Source: Pseudomonadales bacterium
GTDB taxonomy: Bacteria; Pseudomonadota; Gammaproteobacteria; Pseudomonadales; Azotimanducaceae
Assembly: GCA_022825925.1 (NCBI GenBank)
Contig: JAJDVW010000019.1
Location: 1 to 64,000, forward strand
Reading direction: 5' to 3'
Length of the DNA: 64,000 bases
The position numbers and the translations under genes were made by a program. A model generated the notes under the pieces. That model had not been told where the DNA came from. It did not search any database and saw nothing but the letters and a program-made list of their open reading frames with translations. Shown here one piece after another: positions 1-6,394 of this stretch (position 1 is the first letter of the stretch; each line of letters begins with the position of its first letter).

Positions 1-56
1 ACGGCTCCGGCACGGCCACGCTCGTACGCGAACGGGAGGGTGCGCGAGGCGCGCGC

Positions 57-62
57 ATTATA
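57..62 (-). promoter_or_regulatory. Possible leftward -10 box at window edge
   Basis: The reverse strand reads TATAAT here, a perfect -10 hexamer pointing out of the window to the left. No good -35 box is visible 16-18 bases upstream. No start codon lies between it and the window edge, so any gene it drives is outside. This is a guess from one hexamer. Confidence 0.25.
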
Positions 63-82
63 GGGCGGCGGGTATGGGTTTT

Positions 83-107
83 GTAGGGGCGGCCCTCGCG
101 GCCGCCC
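83..107 (+). repeat. REP-like palindrome with GTAG head
   Basis: A GTAG head is followed by an 8-bp perfect stem, GGGCGGCC / GGCCGCCC, with the loop CTCGC. The same architecture recurs elsewhere in the window with different but self-complementary stems. GTAG-headed palindromes are typical of REP elements mobilised by RAYT transposases, but no RAYT gene is in the window. The rest of positions 1-257 shows no gene. Confidence 0.65.
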
Positions 108-257
108 GTGCCCGGAACGGGGCGGCGGGCTGGCCACGGGACGGGGCAGGACCGCGGCCTACGTCGCCGGTGCCGGAGCTCCCGAGGCCGGCTTGAAGCA
201 GTGGGTCTGGCGAAGAATCCAGTAGCCGACCGCCGCGGACCAGGACGGCGCGGAGGC

Positions 258-449
258 TCACTCCTCGCGATCCGCGCGGCCCCGCTGCTGCAGGTCGAAC
301 ATCCTGGCGAGGGTCGCGATCTGCTCCTGAACCCCCGGCTCCTCGAAGATCTCCGCAATGGACTTCTCATAGGCATCCACCGGCGCCCACTCGGACTTGG
401 GGCGGCGCCTGGGTGTCGGGAATATCCAAGGGTTGCGATTCGAGGCCAT
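258..449 (-). CDS. Small hypothetical protein (63 aa)
   Basis: I do not recognise this protein. It is hydrophilic, begins MASNRNPWIFPTPRRRPKSE and has an acidic, helix-prone middle and a charged tail. It has no signal peptide or membrane segment. The ATG at 449 is preferred over the longer frame from 605 because GGAAGG lies about seven bases upstream and the longer part runs through a repeated promoter block. It sits 36 bases downstream of the -10 box at 486-491. The same promoter block precedes the genes starting at 3876 and 5768. Confidence 0.55.
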   Translation of the reverse strand: MASNRNPWIFPTPRRRPKSEWAPVDAYEKSIAEIFEEPGVQEQIATLARMFDLQQRGRADREE

Positions 450-483
450 CGAAGCACCTTCCAGGAAGCCCAATCGCTCGAAG

Positions 484-574
484 CCAGTATCGAGTCTTCT
501 CCGGGGAATGGTCAACGCAGCCGGAGCTGCACTTCCTGTGAGCCAAGGCGCACGCGTCGCGCGTCTTCCCGCGG
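484..574 (-). promoter_or_regulatory. Repeated promoter block, copy A
   Basis: On the reverse strand a -35 TTGACC (510-515) and a -10 GATACT (486-491) are separated by 18 bases. About 50 further bases upstream are similar to the blocks at 3901-3990 and 5809-5885. It points at the small gene starting at 449. The combination of sequence conservation and consistent placement before a leftward gene supports a promoter. Confidence 0.6.
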
Positions 575-595
575 TTCTCGAAGGCGTATCACGGC

Positions 596-620
596 GGGCC
601 GCCACGAGGGCGGCCCCTAC
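596..620 (-). repeat. REP-like palindrome overlapping a stop codon
   Basis: Read on the reverse strand, a GTAG head (620-617) is followed by the stem GGGCCGCC / GGCGGCCC with loop CTCGT. Compared with the copy at 83-107 the two stem arms differ but still pair, which looks like compensatory change. The TAG of the head is the stop codon of the interrupted nuclease gene. Confidence 0.65.
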
Positions 621-715
621 GGCGCGATCATCTCGCGCGCGGTGTCGATGACCCGCCTGACGACCTCTTCGTCAAAGTCCTCGACGGCGTAGCCGTGGGC
701 GATGGCGTTTCGATA
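617..715 (-). pseudogene. 3' fragment of nuclease-HEPN gene split by IS
   Basis: This is the tail of the gene whose 5' part is at 2922-3475. Removing the insertion element and one copy of the 8-bp duplication restores a single frame of 645 bases (214 codons plus stop). The joined region reads LRAYRNAIAHG, an R-N-x3-H motif typical of HEPN ribonuclease domains. It then ends in an acidic helix and REMIAP before the TAG at 619-617. The stop lies within a REP-like GTAG head. The fragment has lost its own start and is unlikely to be expressed as a functional protein. Confidence 0.8.
708..715. repeat. Left target-site duplication (8 bp)
   Basis: TTTCGATA occurs here and again at 2922-2929, exactly flanking the inverted ends of the element. 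Eight bases is the duplication length expected for the IS1595 family. Confidence 0.85.
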
Positions 716-737
716 GGGAATTATATACCTGACTCCC
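716..737 (+). repeat. Left terminal inverted repeat
   Basis: It starts GGGAATTATATAC and ends TGACTCCC. It matches the reverse complement of 2900-2921 at 21 of 22 positions. Confidence 0.88.
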
Positions 738-823
738 CCGCGCGCTGCGCTACCTGCGGTCACGCTACAATCGCCCCCATGTTGGATGAGGATTTCGGCG
801 ACATGCGAGAGGTCAGAATCCGG

Positions 824-1054
824 TTATCCCCCCGATACGCCGCCGATCAAATGATCGAGCGTGTCAAGGAAACTCTGATGCGCGACCGTCGGCTCCGGCT
901 CCCGGAAGGTACGCAGGGTGCTACGGACCAACATGCGGTAGGCGTCAGCGTCGCCGGTTTGCCGGGCGAACGCATCGAGCAGGAGGGTGACGGCGGCGGT
1001 TAGCGCCATTACCTCTCCCTCCAGTTCCGCGATTCGCCGTTCGTGGTCAGTCAC
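824..1054 (-). CDS. Passenger ORF of IS, unknown (76 aa)
   Basis: This protein is not recognised. It begins MTDHERRIAELEGEVMALTA, a short coiled-coil-like helix, followed by a hydrophobic helix and a charged tail. The start is a GTG at 1054 that overlaps the end of the preceding small membrane ORF by eight bases, suggesting coupled translation. It is the last ORF of the element before the left inverted repeat. The family and role are unknown, and it could be non-functional cargo. Confidence 0.45.
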   Translation of the reverse strand: MTDHERRIAELEGEVMALTAAVTLLLDAFARQTGDADAYRMLVRSTLRTFREPEPTVAHQSFLDTLDHLIGGVSGG

Positions 1055-1214
1055 CCTTCAGGTCCTTCTCCAGCCGCTCCATTGCGCGCGTGATTGCCCG
1101 CAGGTAGAACGTCTGGCGGTGCTGGTGGCGTACCGTTGAGACGCACGCCCAGAAGATGACGATGATCGGTAGGAAGGCGAAGAACAGCAGGACCAGTGCC
1201 TCGGTCAGTTCCAT
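1047..1214 (-). CDS. Passenger ORF of IS, single-pass membrane peptide (55 aa)
   Basis: The ATG at 1214 is preceded by GAGGGG at good spacing, so it is chosen over upstream in-frame starts. The peptide has one strong membrane helix (about residues 5-25, LVLLFFAFLPIIVIFWACV), then a basic segment and an acidic-basic helix. Its stop overlaps the GTG of the following ORF. I know of no function; it could be a membrane-anchored accessory or toxin-like peptide, but nothing in the sequence proves this. Confidence 0.45.
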   Translation of the reverse strand: MELTEALVLLFFAFLPIIVIFWACVSTVRHQHRQTFYLRAITRAMERLEKDLKGD

Positions 1215-1457
1215 GTGGTACCCCTCGGTGCGTCCCGGCATCCGGAGGTGGTGCCGGGCCGTGGACACTGCCACAGGCGAGCCTGCGAAGTTCCCGCCTT
1301 TTCGCCGGGCCTGGGGAGCTACCCCGCGGCCGGTCTAGCGGCTCTGGTATGGGGCGGGTGACCCGGCGAAGGGTCCCGCCTGTGGCTTCGTGTCCCGAAG
1401 AGAGACTACTACACTTTTCGCGCCGCCCCATGAGATGAGACGGGAAGCGGCGCGCGA

Positions 1458-1583
1458 CTAGGGCTTAGGCTGGCGCGGCGGCTTGTAGGTGAGTACGCGC
1501 TTGGTGAAGGCGTTGAACTCGGGGGGCAGGTCCGCGCCGGGCCGCTTGGCGGGGGCGCGCTTGGTGCGTTGCTTCCGGGCCAT
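1458..1583 (-). CDS. Passenger ORF of IS, short basic protein (41 aa)
   Basis: This is a short arginine- and lysine-rich protein beginning MARKQRTKRAPAKRPG and ending in a proline-rich basic tail (YKPPRQPKP). Its ATG overlaps the TGA of the ORF at 1583-1906 by one base (TGATG). That arrangement argues for translational coupling and for it being a real gene. The charge suggests nucleic-acid binding, but that is inference only. Confidence 0.5.
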   Translation of the reverse strand: MARKQRTKRAPAKRPGADLPPEFNAFTKRVLTYKPPRQPKP

Positions 1584-1906
1584 CAGTCGATCCCCAATTC
1601 CCTGCGGCGCTCGGTCAGCTTCTGGACCCGCTCGCGGGCGCTATCGATGCCCGCGAGCACTTCCGCCGCTTCGTCGGCAGACGGTAGCACGACCACGGCG
1701 GGAATGCCCCTGCGCGGTCCCACTTCGAGCCTCGCGCCGCCCTCCCCATCGCTGGCGATACGGCCTTCCTTCCGGCCCGCGAACACGTCCGCGAAGGCGC
1801 GGTACGCCGCCGCGTAATCCTCCTTCCGCTGTTCCAGGCAGGCGAGTCGGCGGCGCGCCGCCTTGTGCGCGTCAATCACGCGGACGATGCATTCCGAGTC
1901 AGTCAC
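1583..1906 (-). CDS. Passenger ORF of IS, helical protein (107 aa)
   Basis: The GTG start at 1906 overlaps the transposase stop by four bases (GTGA), so the two are probably co-translated. The protein is largely helical and charged, with N- and C-terminal coiled-coil-like segments (AHKAARRRLACLEQRKEDY and ARERVQKLTERRREL) around a short beta-rich centre. There is no recognisable catalytic motif. It may regulate or assist transposition, or it may be cargo. Confidence 0.5.
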   Translation of the reverse strand: MTDSECIVRVIDAHKAARRRLACLEQRKEDYAAAYRAFADVFAGRKEGRIASDGEGGARLEVGPRRGIPAVVVLPSADEAAEVLAGIDSARERVQKLTERRRELGID

Positions 1907-2850
1907 GCCGTCAGTTCCTTGTAGGTGATGCGGCGCATGAACGCCAGCCGTGCGAAGGCGGCGAGCCGGTCCATCGTGTGGACCTTCACGTTGCCCTCGT
2001 TCAGCCGAAAGGTGCACTCGTTCACGTAGCGGTGAATGTGCTTCAGGGACGCCTTGTGCCACGTGCCGTAGAGGCCGCGCTTGAGGACCGCCCACATGGA
2101 CTCCGTCGAGTTGACATGGATGGCGTTGGCCCCGATGTACTCGACGTACTTCCCGGCGCTGTGGTTCACCGTGCCGTGTTCGTAGTGGTACTCCAGGCCC
2201 CCGTAGCTCTTGAGTTCGTCGGTATAGACGGTGCTGCCGGGCTCGACGTGCTTCGCGATTTGCCGCTGCAGGATGGCCGCGCTACGCCCCGCCACTGGCA
2301 TGGCGATGGACCTGCCCCCGCGCTCCCGCATCCCCATGACGGCTTGCTTGCCGACTGCCCCGCGACCGGCGTTGAGCTTCTTGTCGGCGTGCTTGTTCAT
2401 TTCCTTGCCGCCGATGAAGGTCTCGTCCACCTCCACGATCCCGGAGAGCTTGGTGGGCTCGCCGCCGCAGGCTTCCCGCAGGCGCCCGAGCATGAACCAC
2501 GCCGTTTTCTGCGTGACGCCGATCTCCTTCGAGAGTTGCAGGCTGGAGATACCCTTGCGAGCCGTGACGACGATGTACATGGCGTACAGCCACTTGTTCA
2601 GCGGGACGTGGGAGCGGCCGAAGATCGTGTTGGTGCGGACCGTGAATTCCTCGCCGCAGTCGCCGCAACGGTAGTAGCCCGCTCGCTTGCCCTTCCTGGC
2701 GTTGATGCGCTCGGTCCCGCCGCAGTGCGGGCACGCCATGTGCTCGCGGTCCTGGCCCCAGCGCATCGACTCGAAATAGGCGCGGCCCGCCTCGGCGTCG
2801 GGGTACATCTGGAAAAGCTCGTAGGTGCTGATCGTCACGTTGTCGTTCAT
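1903..2850 (-). CDS. IS1595-family transposase (315 aa)
   Basis: This is a DDE transposase that moves the surrounding element. A zinc ribbon near the N terminus uses C40-x2-C43 and C62-x2-C65. A helix-turn-helix-like stretch (about 95-125) follows. The catalytic core shows D142 in VDETFIGGK, D211 in YTDELKSY, and E250 with K257 in TESMWAVLKRG, the layout of the IS1595 group. The start ATG at 2850 has GGGAGG upstream. The ORF appears full length and uninterrupted, so the element may still be active. Confidence 0.9.
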   Translation of the reverse strand: MNDNVTISTYELFQMYPDAEAGRAYFESMRWGQDREHMACPHCGGTERINARKGKRAGYYRCGDCGEEFTVRTNTIFGRSHVPLNKWLYAMYIVVTARKGISSLQLSKEIGVTQKTAWFMLGRLREACGGEPTKLSGIVEVDETFIGGKEMNKHADKKLNAGRGAVGKQAVMGMRERGGRSIAMPVAGRSAAILQRQIAKHVEPGSTVYTDELKSYGGLEYHYEHGTVNHSAGKYVEYIGANAIHVNSTESMWAVLKRGLYGTWHKASLKHIHRYVNECTFRLNEGNVKVHTMDRLAAFARLAFMRRITYKELTA

Positions 2851-2879
2851 CTGCCAGCCCTCCCGTCAACCTTGGGGAT

Positions 2880-2908
2880 ACTCTACCCGCAGCACCCTCG
2901 GGAGTCAA
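2880..2908 (-). promoter_or_regulatory. Transposase promoter partly inside inverted repeat
   Basis: The reverse strand carries TTGACT (2908-2903), a 17-base spacer and TAGAGT (2885-2880). The -35 hexamer is part of the right terminal inverted repeat. The -10 lies 29 bases before the transposase ATG. Confidence 0.5.
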
Positions 2909-2921
2909 GTATATAATTCCC
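2900..2921 (-). repeat. Right terminal inverted repeat
   Basis: The reverse strand starts GGGAATTATATAC and ends TGACTCCC, matching the left end at 716-737 with one mismatch. It abuts the direct repeat TTTCGATA at 2922-2929. Confidence 0.88.
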
Positions 2922-2929
2922 TTTCGATA
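2922..2929. repeat. Right target-site duplication (8 bp)
   Basis: TTTCGATA is identical to 708-715 and directly abuts the right inverted repeat. Confidence 0.85.
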
Positions 2930-3475
2930 CGCCCGCAGATCGGTCAGGCGGTCGTGTTCGTCCCTCGACAGCACGCCGTGGAACACGCCCTGGTCGAGGA
3001 CATTGCGTCCTTTTGCGATATCCCTCTCCAGCACGCCTTCCGCGACGAGCGCTTCCCTCGTCGCGGCCTCAACCGCCGACCAGGCGAGCACGAGAGCCGC
3101 TTCGGAGTGCCCGGTCGCGAGCGTCTGCTCCGCCTGCTCGATCCGATCCTGGATCGCGACGCGATCGCACAGGTGCATGCCCTCCGGGGTATCCAGCCTG
3201 TCGGGCTCGCCCAGCAGCACCAGTTCGAAGGTCCATCCTTCCTTCGCATCGACCACGCGCGCGAGCTCGCCGATTTCGGGCATCGCGCCCAGCGACGCGC
3301 GCGACTTGACCTCGACGACCCTGACCTCGTCACCCTTCCGCGCAACCAGGTCCGCCCGGAAGTTGGGCAGAAGGTCGAGCGGCGTCTCGATCGACACGTC
3401 GTAACCCTTGCCGCGGTACTCCTCCGCCTTCTTGCGCAGCAGGAGGTATTCCGGGCCAGTTGTCCCGCCTACCAC
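2922..3475 (-). pseudogene. 5' part of PD-(D/E)XK / HEPN nuclease gene, IS-disrupted
   Basis: The start is GTG at 3475, overlapping the end of the RusA-like gene by seven bases. The N-terminal half has a restriction-endonuclease-like core: a conserved Glu in KKAEEYRGKGYD, the Asp in FRADLVARKG, then EVKSR. The C-terminal half is helical and would finish with the HEPN motif RNAIAHG, of which only LRAYR remains before the insertion. As it stands, the frame runs on into the element and stops at 2282, giving about 200 foreign residues. The intact protein would be 214 aa. It was probably a nuclease working with its RusA-like neighbour. Inference: a defence or DNA-processing pair. Confidence 0.8.
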
Positions 3476-3876
3476 GACGCCACCTCTTGCGTCGGCGCGT
3501 CGGCCACCTGGATGTGGAGGAACTGATCGCGGCGATCGAACGTCGTCAGGAGCAGCGGAGAGGGTCGCTCGATGTCCAGCTCGAGCTTCACGTTCCTCTT
3601 TCGGCAAAGCAAGTCGGTCACCTGTGCGTCGTCAGCGAAGATCAAGCCCTTGAGCGCGTCCAATATTGGCTTCGGGACATTGTCCACGTCCAGCGAAACG
3701 CCATCGAAGAAGTAGTTGATCGTGACCATGACGTTGCCGCCGCGAGGCGGTTCGCTTTCCCATTCGAGCCTGACGGCACTCTCCACATCCTGCATCCAAT
3801 CCCGGACGCGTTGCCGGTTGCGGGCCTGCTGAGACGCGGGAGTGCCGCTGACTACGAACTCAAGCATCATCGACAT
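3469..3876 (-). CDS. RusA-like Holliday junction resolvase (135 aa)
   Basis: This is a small nuclease of the RusA family, which cuts four-way DNA junctions as a dimer. The diagnostic stretch is DVDNVPKPILDALKG followed by LIFADDAQV, containing the acidic residues and lysine of the RusA active site. The length fits the family. The ATG at 3876 is preceded by AGGG and lies 26 bases after the -10 of the repeated promoter block. The downstream nuclease-HEPN gene overlaps its stop, so the two formed an operon. RusA genes are usually phage-derived; here no other phage genes are seen. Confidence 0.8.
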   Translation of the reverse strand: MSMMLEFVVSGTPASQQARNRQRVRDWMQDVESAVRLEWESEPPRGGNVMVTINYFFDGVSLDVDNVPKPILDALKGLIFADDAQVTDLLCRKRNVKLELDIERPSPLLLTTFDRRDQFLHIQVADAPTQEVASW

Positions 3877-3900
3877 CCCTGTCTCGTCTGCGCATGCTGC

Positions 3901-3990
3901 CCAGTATCGAATTCAGGCGGCGGATGGTCAACGCGGCCGAAGCTGCATTTCCTGTGAGCGAAGGCGCACGCGGCGGGGCGCCTTCCCGCG
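3901..3990 (-). promoter_or_regulatory. Repeated promoter block, copy B
   Basis: The reverse strand has TTGACC (3931-3926), a 17-base spacer and GATACT (3908-3903), upstream of the RusA-like gene. It shares long identical runs with copy A at 484-574, including the stretch around TGCATTTCCTGTGAGC upstream of the -35 (seen on the forward strand). Confidence 0.65.
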
Positions 3991-4083
3991 TTTGCGGCGG
4001 ACGGAATTCACAACGAACGGGCGATCTTCTATCCTCGCGGACGACAACGATCCCACGCTTCGAGAAGAACGGGAGAAGAACGC

Positions 4084-4632
4084 ATGAAGAGACTCTGGTT
4101 GGGGGGCATGCTGGTCGCGCTGTCCGGCATGGTGTTCGCGGACGACTACGCGCAGTCCTGGGGGCCCGCGGTCGGCGCCACGGCGCCCGCCATCTCGGCC
4201 CAGGACCAGGACGGCACGACCCGCGACCTCGCGTCGCTCTGCGGGGAGAACGGGGTACTGCTGCTGCTGAGCCGCTCGGCCGACTGGTGACCCTTCTGCA
4301 AGGCCCAGTTGGTTCAACTGGAAAGCTGGCGGAGCAAGTTCGAAGACCTCGGCGTGAACGTCGCGGCGATGACCTATGACAGCCTCGAGATCCTGAAGGG
4401 GTTCCACGAAAGCAAGGAACTCGGCTTCCCCCTGCTGCGGGACGTGGACGGGCAGCACGTGAACGCGTTCGGCGTTCCCGACGAGAACCTGGGCCAGGGC
4501 ATCCCGCTGCCGGGCATCCTCTGGCTGGCGCCGGACGGGCGCATCAACGCGAAGTTCGCCGTGCCCGGTTACCGGACCCGGCCACCGTTCGAGGAGGTGC
4601 TCGCCGGCGTCAGCGCGGCGCCGGACGCCTGA
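4084..4632 (+). CDS. Peroxiredoxin-like selenoprotein, UxxC active site (182 aa)
   Basis: This is an AhpC/TSA-like thiol oxidoreductase with a signal peptide (MKRLWLGGMLVALSGMVFA), so it is exported. The frame is open from 4084 to 4632 except for TGA at 4288-4290 (residue 69). That codon sits exactly where family members have the first cysteine of SADWCPFC; here it reads SADW-U-PFCKAQ, with C72 as partner. A 7-bp perfect hairpin with a G-first loop follows 14 bases later, as expected for a bacterial SECIS. After the TGA the fold continues normally (MTYDSLEILKGF, PLLRDVDG). The alternative is a recent nonsense mutation of TGC. No selA, selB, selC or selD gene is in the window. Confidence 0.8.
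4305..4321 (+). promoter_or_regulatory. Candidate bacterial SECIS hairpin
   Basis: CCAGTTG pairs perfectly with CAACTGG around a GTT loop. The loop starts with G, and 21 bases separate the TGA codon at 4288-4290 from the loop. Bacterial SECIS elements lie just after the UGA inside the coding region and carry a G at the start of the apical loop. SelB would bind it to insert selenocysteine. Confidence 0.65.
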
Positions 4633-5133
4633 GTGGACGGGCTGCCGCCAGTGCGGCTGCTGATCCCGCTGTCGGCGCTCCTCTACCTGGGGGCGCTGCT
4701 CTTCATCGGGGTCTACAGCGCGACGCGCAAGGAGGGCCGCGGCGACTGGTTCGGCTCGGGAGCGGTGCAGGTCGCGGCCGTGGCGCTCGTGGCGATCGTG
4801 AGCGTCCTGCCGACCGAGATCGCGAGCATCGCGTGGATCGGGGCACTCCAGAATCAGGCCGACGTCACAGCGAACCTGTTCGTCCTGGTGTCCGCTCCGG
4901 CGATCGCGGCGATGATCGCCCTGCAGGCGCTTGTGCTCTCGCACGTCTATGGCCGGCGGCCGCTGCGGAACGCGGCCGTCTTCCTCGTCGTCCACGCGGC
5001 CACGTACGTTTACTGGCTCTCGCGGCTCTACAACCCGCCAGCCGACCTCGCCAGCTATGCGGCGGTGATCCTCATCATGGGCGGGATCGTCATGGCGTTG
5101 TTTGCCCGGTTCGTCTGGCGGCGGCCTGCCTGA
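4633..5133 (+). CDS. Hypothetical integral membrane protein (166 aa)
   Basis: The family is not recognised. Four or five hydrophobic helices are visible: residues about 8-28, 45-63, 82-105, 112-130 and 140-160. There is a short basic cytoplasmic-type loop (SATRKEGRGD). The GTG start at 4633 follows the stop of the selenoprotein gene with no gap (TGA GTG), so the two are probably co-transcribed and coupled. A role in the same redox or membrane process is possible but unproven. Confidence 0.7.
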   Translation: MDGLPPVRLLIPLSALLYLGALLFIGVYSATRKEGRGDWFGSGAVQVAAVALVAIVSVLPTEIASIAWIGALQNQADVTANLFVLVSAPAIAAMIALQALVLSHVYGRRPLRNAAVFLVVHAATYVYWLSRLYNPPADLASYAAVILIMGGIVMALFARFVWRRPA

Positions 5134-5172
5134 GGGCGGGCCGGGTTGTCGCAACCCGGGCCGTCGTAACCC

Positions 5173-5208
5173 GGGCCGCCACTACTTCACAGCAAAGGCG
5201 GCCCCTAC
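5173..5208 (-). repeat. REP-like palindrome supplying a stop codon
   Basis: On the reverse strand a GTAG head (5208-5205) is followed by GGGCCGCC, a 16-base loop and GGCGGCCC. The TAG is the stop of the leftward gene 5205-5768. Upstream (5138-5172) are further short CCCGGGCCG repeats. Confidence 0.6.
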
Positions 5209-5768
5209 ACGGGGACCGCTTCGGGGGCGGGCAATGCGCGCGCCAGCAGGTGGTCGCGCAGTTCGATCGCGATCACCTGGAACACTTCGGAGCGGGTGAT
5301 GCCTTCCTCGTACGCCGCGGCCTCGAACCGGTCCAACTGCTCGGCAGTCGGCTCGAACGTGTCGTTGACGTAGTCGCGGCAGAGCCGAGCGATCTGGTGG
5401 GGGCGCTTGCCTTCGGCCTGCGGCAGCAAGCCCTGGGCGAGTTCGACCGCCAGTTCCCGGCCATCGATTGCTTCGGAAACACGCTTCCCCAACTCCGTCA
5501 ATCGGAGGGGACTGGTGCCCGCGACGGCTTCGGACGGGAGGCGACCAAAGATCTCCCCGAGTTGCCGATGGACTTCGGCGAATTGCCTTTGGACTTCGGC
5601 GAGTTGCCCGTGGATTTCGGCCAGTTGCCTGCGGGTTTCGGCCATGAACTCCTTGAAGGACTTCCGGTCCGAATTCACTTCGCCGACCCAGCGGCCAACG
5701 GCGAAGACGAGGCCGACGAACGCGGCCAGAACGAGCCAGGCGCGAGGATCGCTGAACAGTTCCTGCAT
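5205..5768 (-). CDS. Membrane-anchored coiled-coil protein (187 aa)
   Basis: I do not recognise the family. An N-terminal membrane helix (about residues 9-28, WLVLAAFVGLVFAVGRWVGE) is followed by a coiled coil with clear heptads: AEIHGQL, AEVQRQF, AEVHRQL and GEIFGRL. A helical C-terminal domain with several conserved-looking charged helices follows. The start at ATG 5768, preceded by GGAGGG, is chosen over the longer frame from 5861. It lies 41 bases after the -10 of promoter copy C. The heptads are encoded by a 21-base tandem repeat. A role in scaffolding or sensing at the membrane is possible. Confidence 0.7.
   Translation of the reverse strand: MQELFSDPRAWLVLAAFVGLVFAVGRWVGEVNSDRKSFKEFMAETRRQLAEIHGQLAEVQRQFAEVHRQLGEIFGRLPSEAVAGTSPLRLTELGKRVSEAIDGRELAVELAQGLLPQAEGKRPHQIARLCRDYVNDTFEPTAEQLDRFEAAAYEEGITRSEVFQVIAIELRDHLLARALPAPEAVPV
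5562..5645. repeat. 21-bp tandem repeat, four units, encoding heptads
   Basis: Units begin TTGCC at 5562, 5583, 5604 and 5625 and share a GGACTTCGGCGA-like core. The 21-base period equals one heptad of the coiled coil in the overlapping gene, so it lengthens the coil in register. Confidence 0.7.
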
Positions 5769-5808
5769 GGGAGGCCCTCCATGGTCTTGCAGGTTGCTCC
5801 TTGCTGCG

Positions 5809-5885
5809 CAGTATCCGCTGGCCGCCGAGCGGCGGTCAATGGAGCCGGGGCTGCAATTCATGTGCGCCTCGGCGCACGTCCTGGT
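5809..5885 (-). promoter_or_regulatory. Repeated promoter block, copy C
   Basis: The reverse strand has TTGACC (5839-5834), an 18-base spacer and GATACT (5815-5810), upstream of the coiled-coil gene starting at 5768. It is more diverged than copies A and B but keeps both hexamers and the flanking GGGCTGCA and GGCGCACG islands. Confidence 0.55.
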
Positions 5886-5973
5886 GTCCGCGGGCGCGAT
5901 CCGGTCTGGACATGCGCAGTTAAGTGTCTGAAAGTACAGGGTGTCCGCCGCCAGCGCGCAAAACGGGGCTCCG

Positions 5974-6360
5974 ATGTCCTACCTGTCCCTCGCGTACGCC
6001 CACCTCGGGACGGTCCTGCCGTGTTTCATGATCGGCGCCTGGCTGCTGTTGCGGCGCAAGGGCACGCCGCTGCACAGGCGGCTCGGCCGCGTGTACGCCG
6101 CGCTGATCCTCTTCACGGCGCTCGTGACGCTCCCGATGCCGGCCGCCGTGGGGCCGCGCGTCCTCGACCACTTCGGGTTCATCCACCTGTTCAGCGTGCT
6201 GGTGCTGGTCAGTGTCCCCGCGGCGATCTACAGCATCCGCCGGGGCAACGTGACCGCTCACCGTGGCCACATGGTGGGCGTCTACGTGGGCGGGATTCTC
6301 ATAGCGGGGACGTTCGCGCTCATGCCGGGACGGCTGCTGCACACGTGGCTGTTCGCCTGA
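5974..6360 (+). CDS. DUF2306-like membrane protein (128 aa)
   Basis: Four membrane helices span the protein. The conserved-looking segments KGTPLHRRLGRVYA, SIRRGNVTAHRGHMVGVYVGG and MPGRLLH match the DUF2306 pattern of paired His and Arg residues between helices. The function of that family is not established. The ATG at 5974 with GGGG upstream is preferred over a GTG at 5941 because the longer version adds only a non-hydrophobic leader. It stands alone between promoter block C and the convergent parB gene. Confidence 0.7.
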   Translation: MSYLSLAYAHLGTVLPCFMIGAWLLLRRKGTPLHRRLGRVYAALILFTALVTLPMPAAVGPRVLDHFGFIHLFSVLVLVSVPAAIYSIRRGNVTAHRGHMVGVYVGGILIAGTFALMPGRLLHTWLFA

Positions 6361-6394
6361 CCGGGCAACGCACGGCAGGGGCGCGGTTCGACCG

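Larger units (their letters stand above)
716..2921 (-). mobile_element. Complete IS1595-like insertion element with passenger ORFs
   Basis: The element is 2,206 bp. Its ends are 22-bp inverted repeats (716-737 and 2900-2921) beginning GGGAATTATATAC, with one mismatch. It is flanked by the exact direct repeat TTTCGATA. It carries a transposase at its right end and four small ORFs downstream in the same orientation (1583-1906, 1458-1583, 1047-1214, 824-1054). The transposase promoter has its -35 inside the right inverted repeat. It sits inside a nuclease-HEPN gene, and precise excision would restore that frame. The stretches 738-823 and 1215-1457 show no convincing gene. Confidence 0.9.

Noticed and set aside
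484..574. Blocks A, B and C as integron attC sites
   Set aside because: No RYYYAAC / GTTRRRY core pair and no integrase were seen. The conserved hexamers and their placement before start codons fit promoters better.
5562..5645. CRISPR-like array
   Set aside because: The 21-bp units are directly adjacent with no spacers and lie in frame inside a coding sequence.
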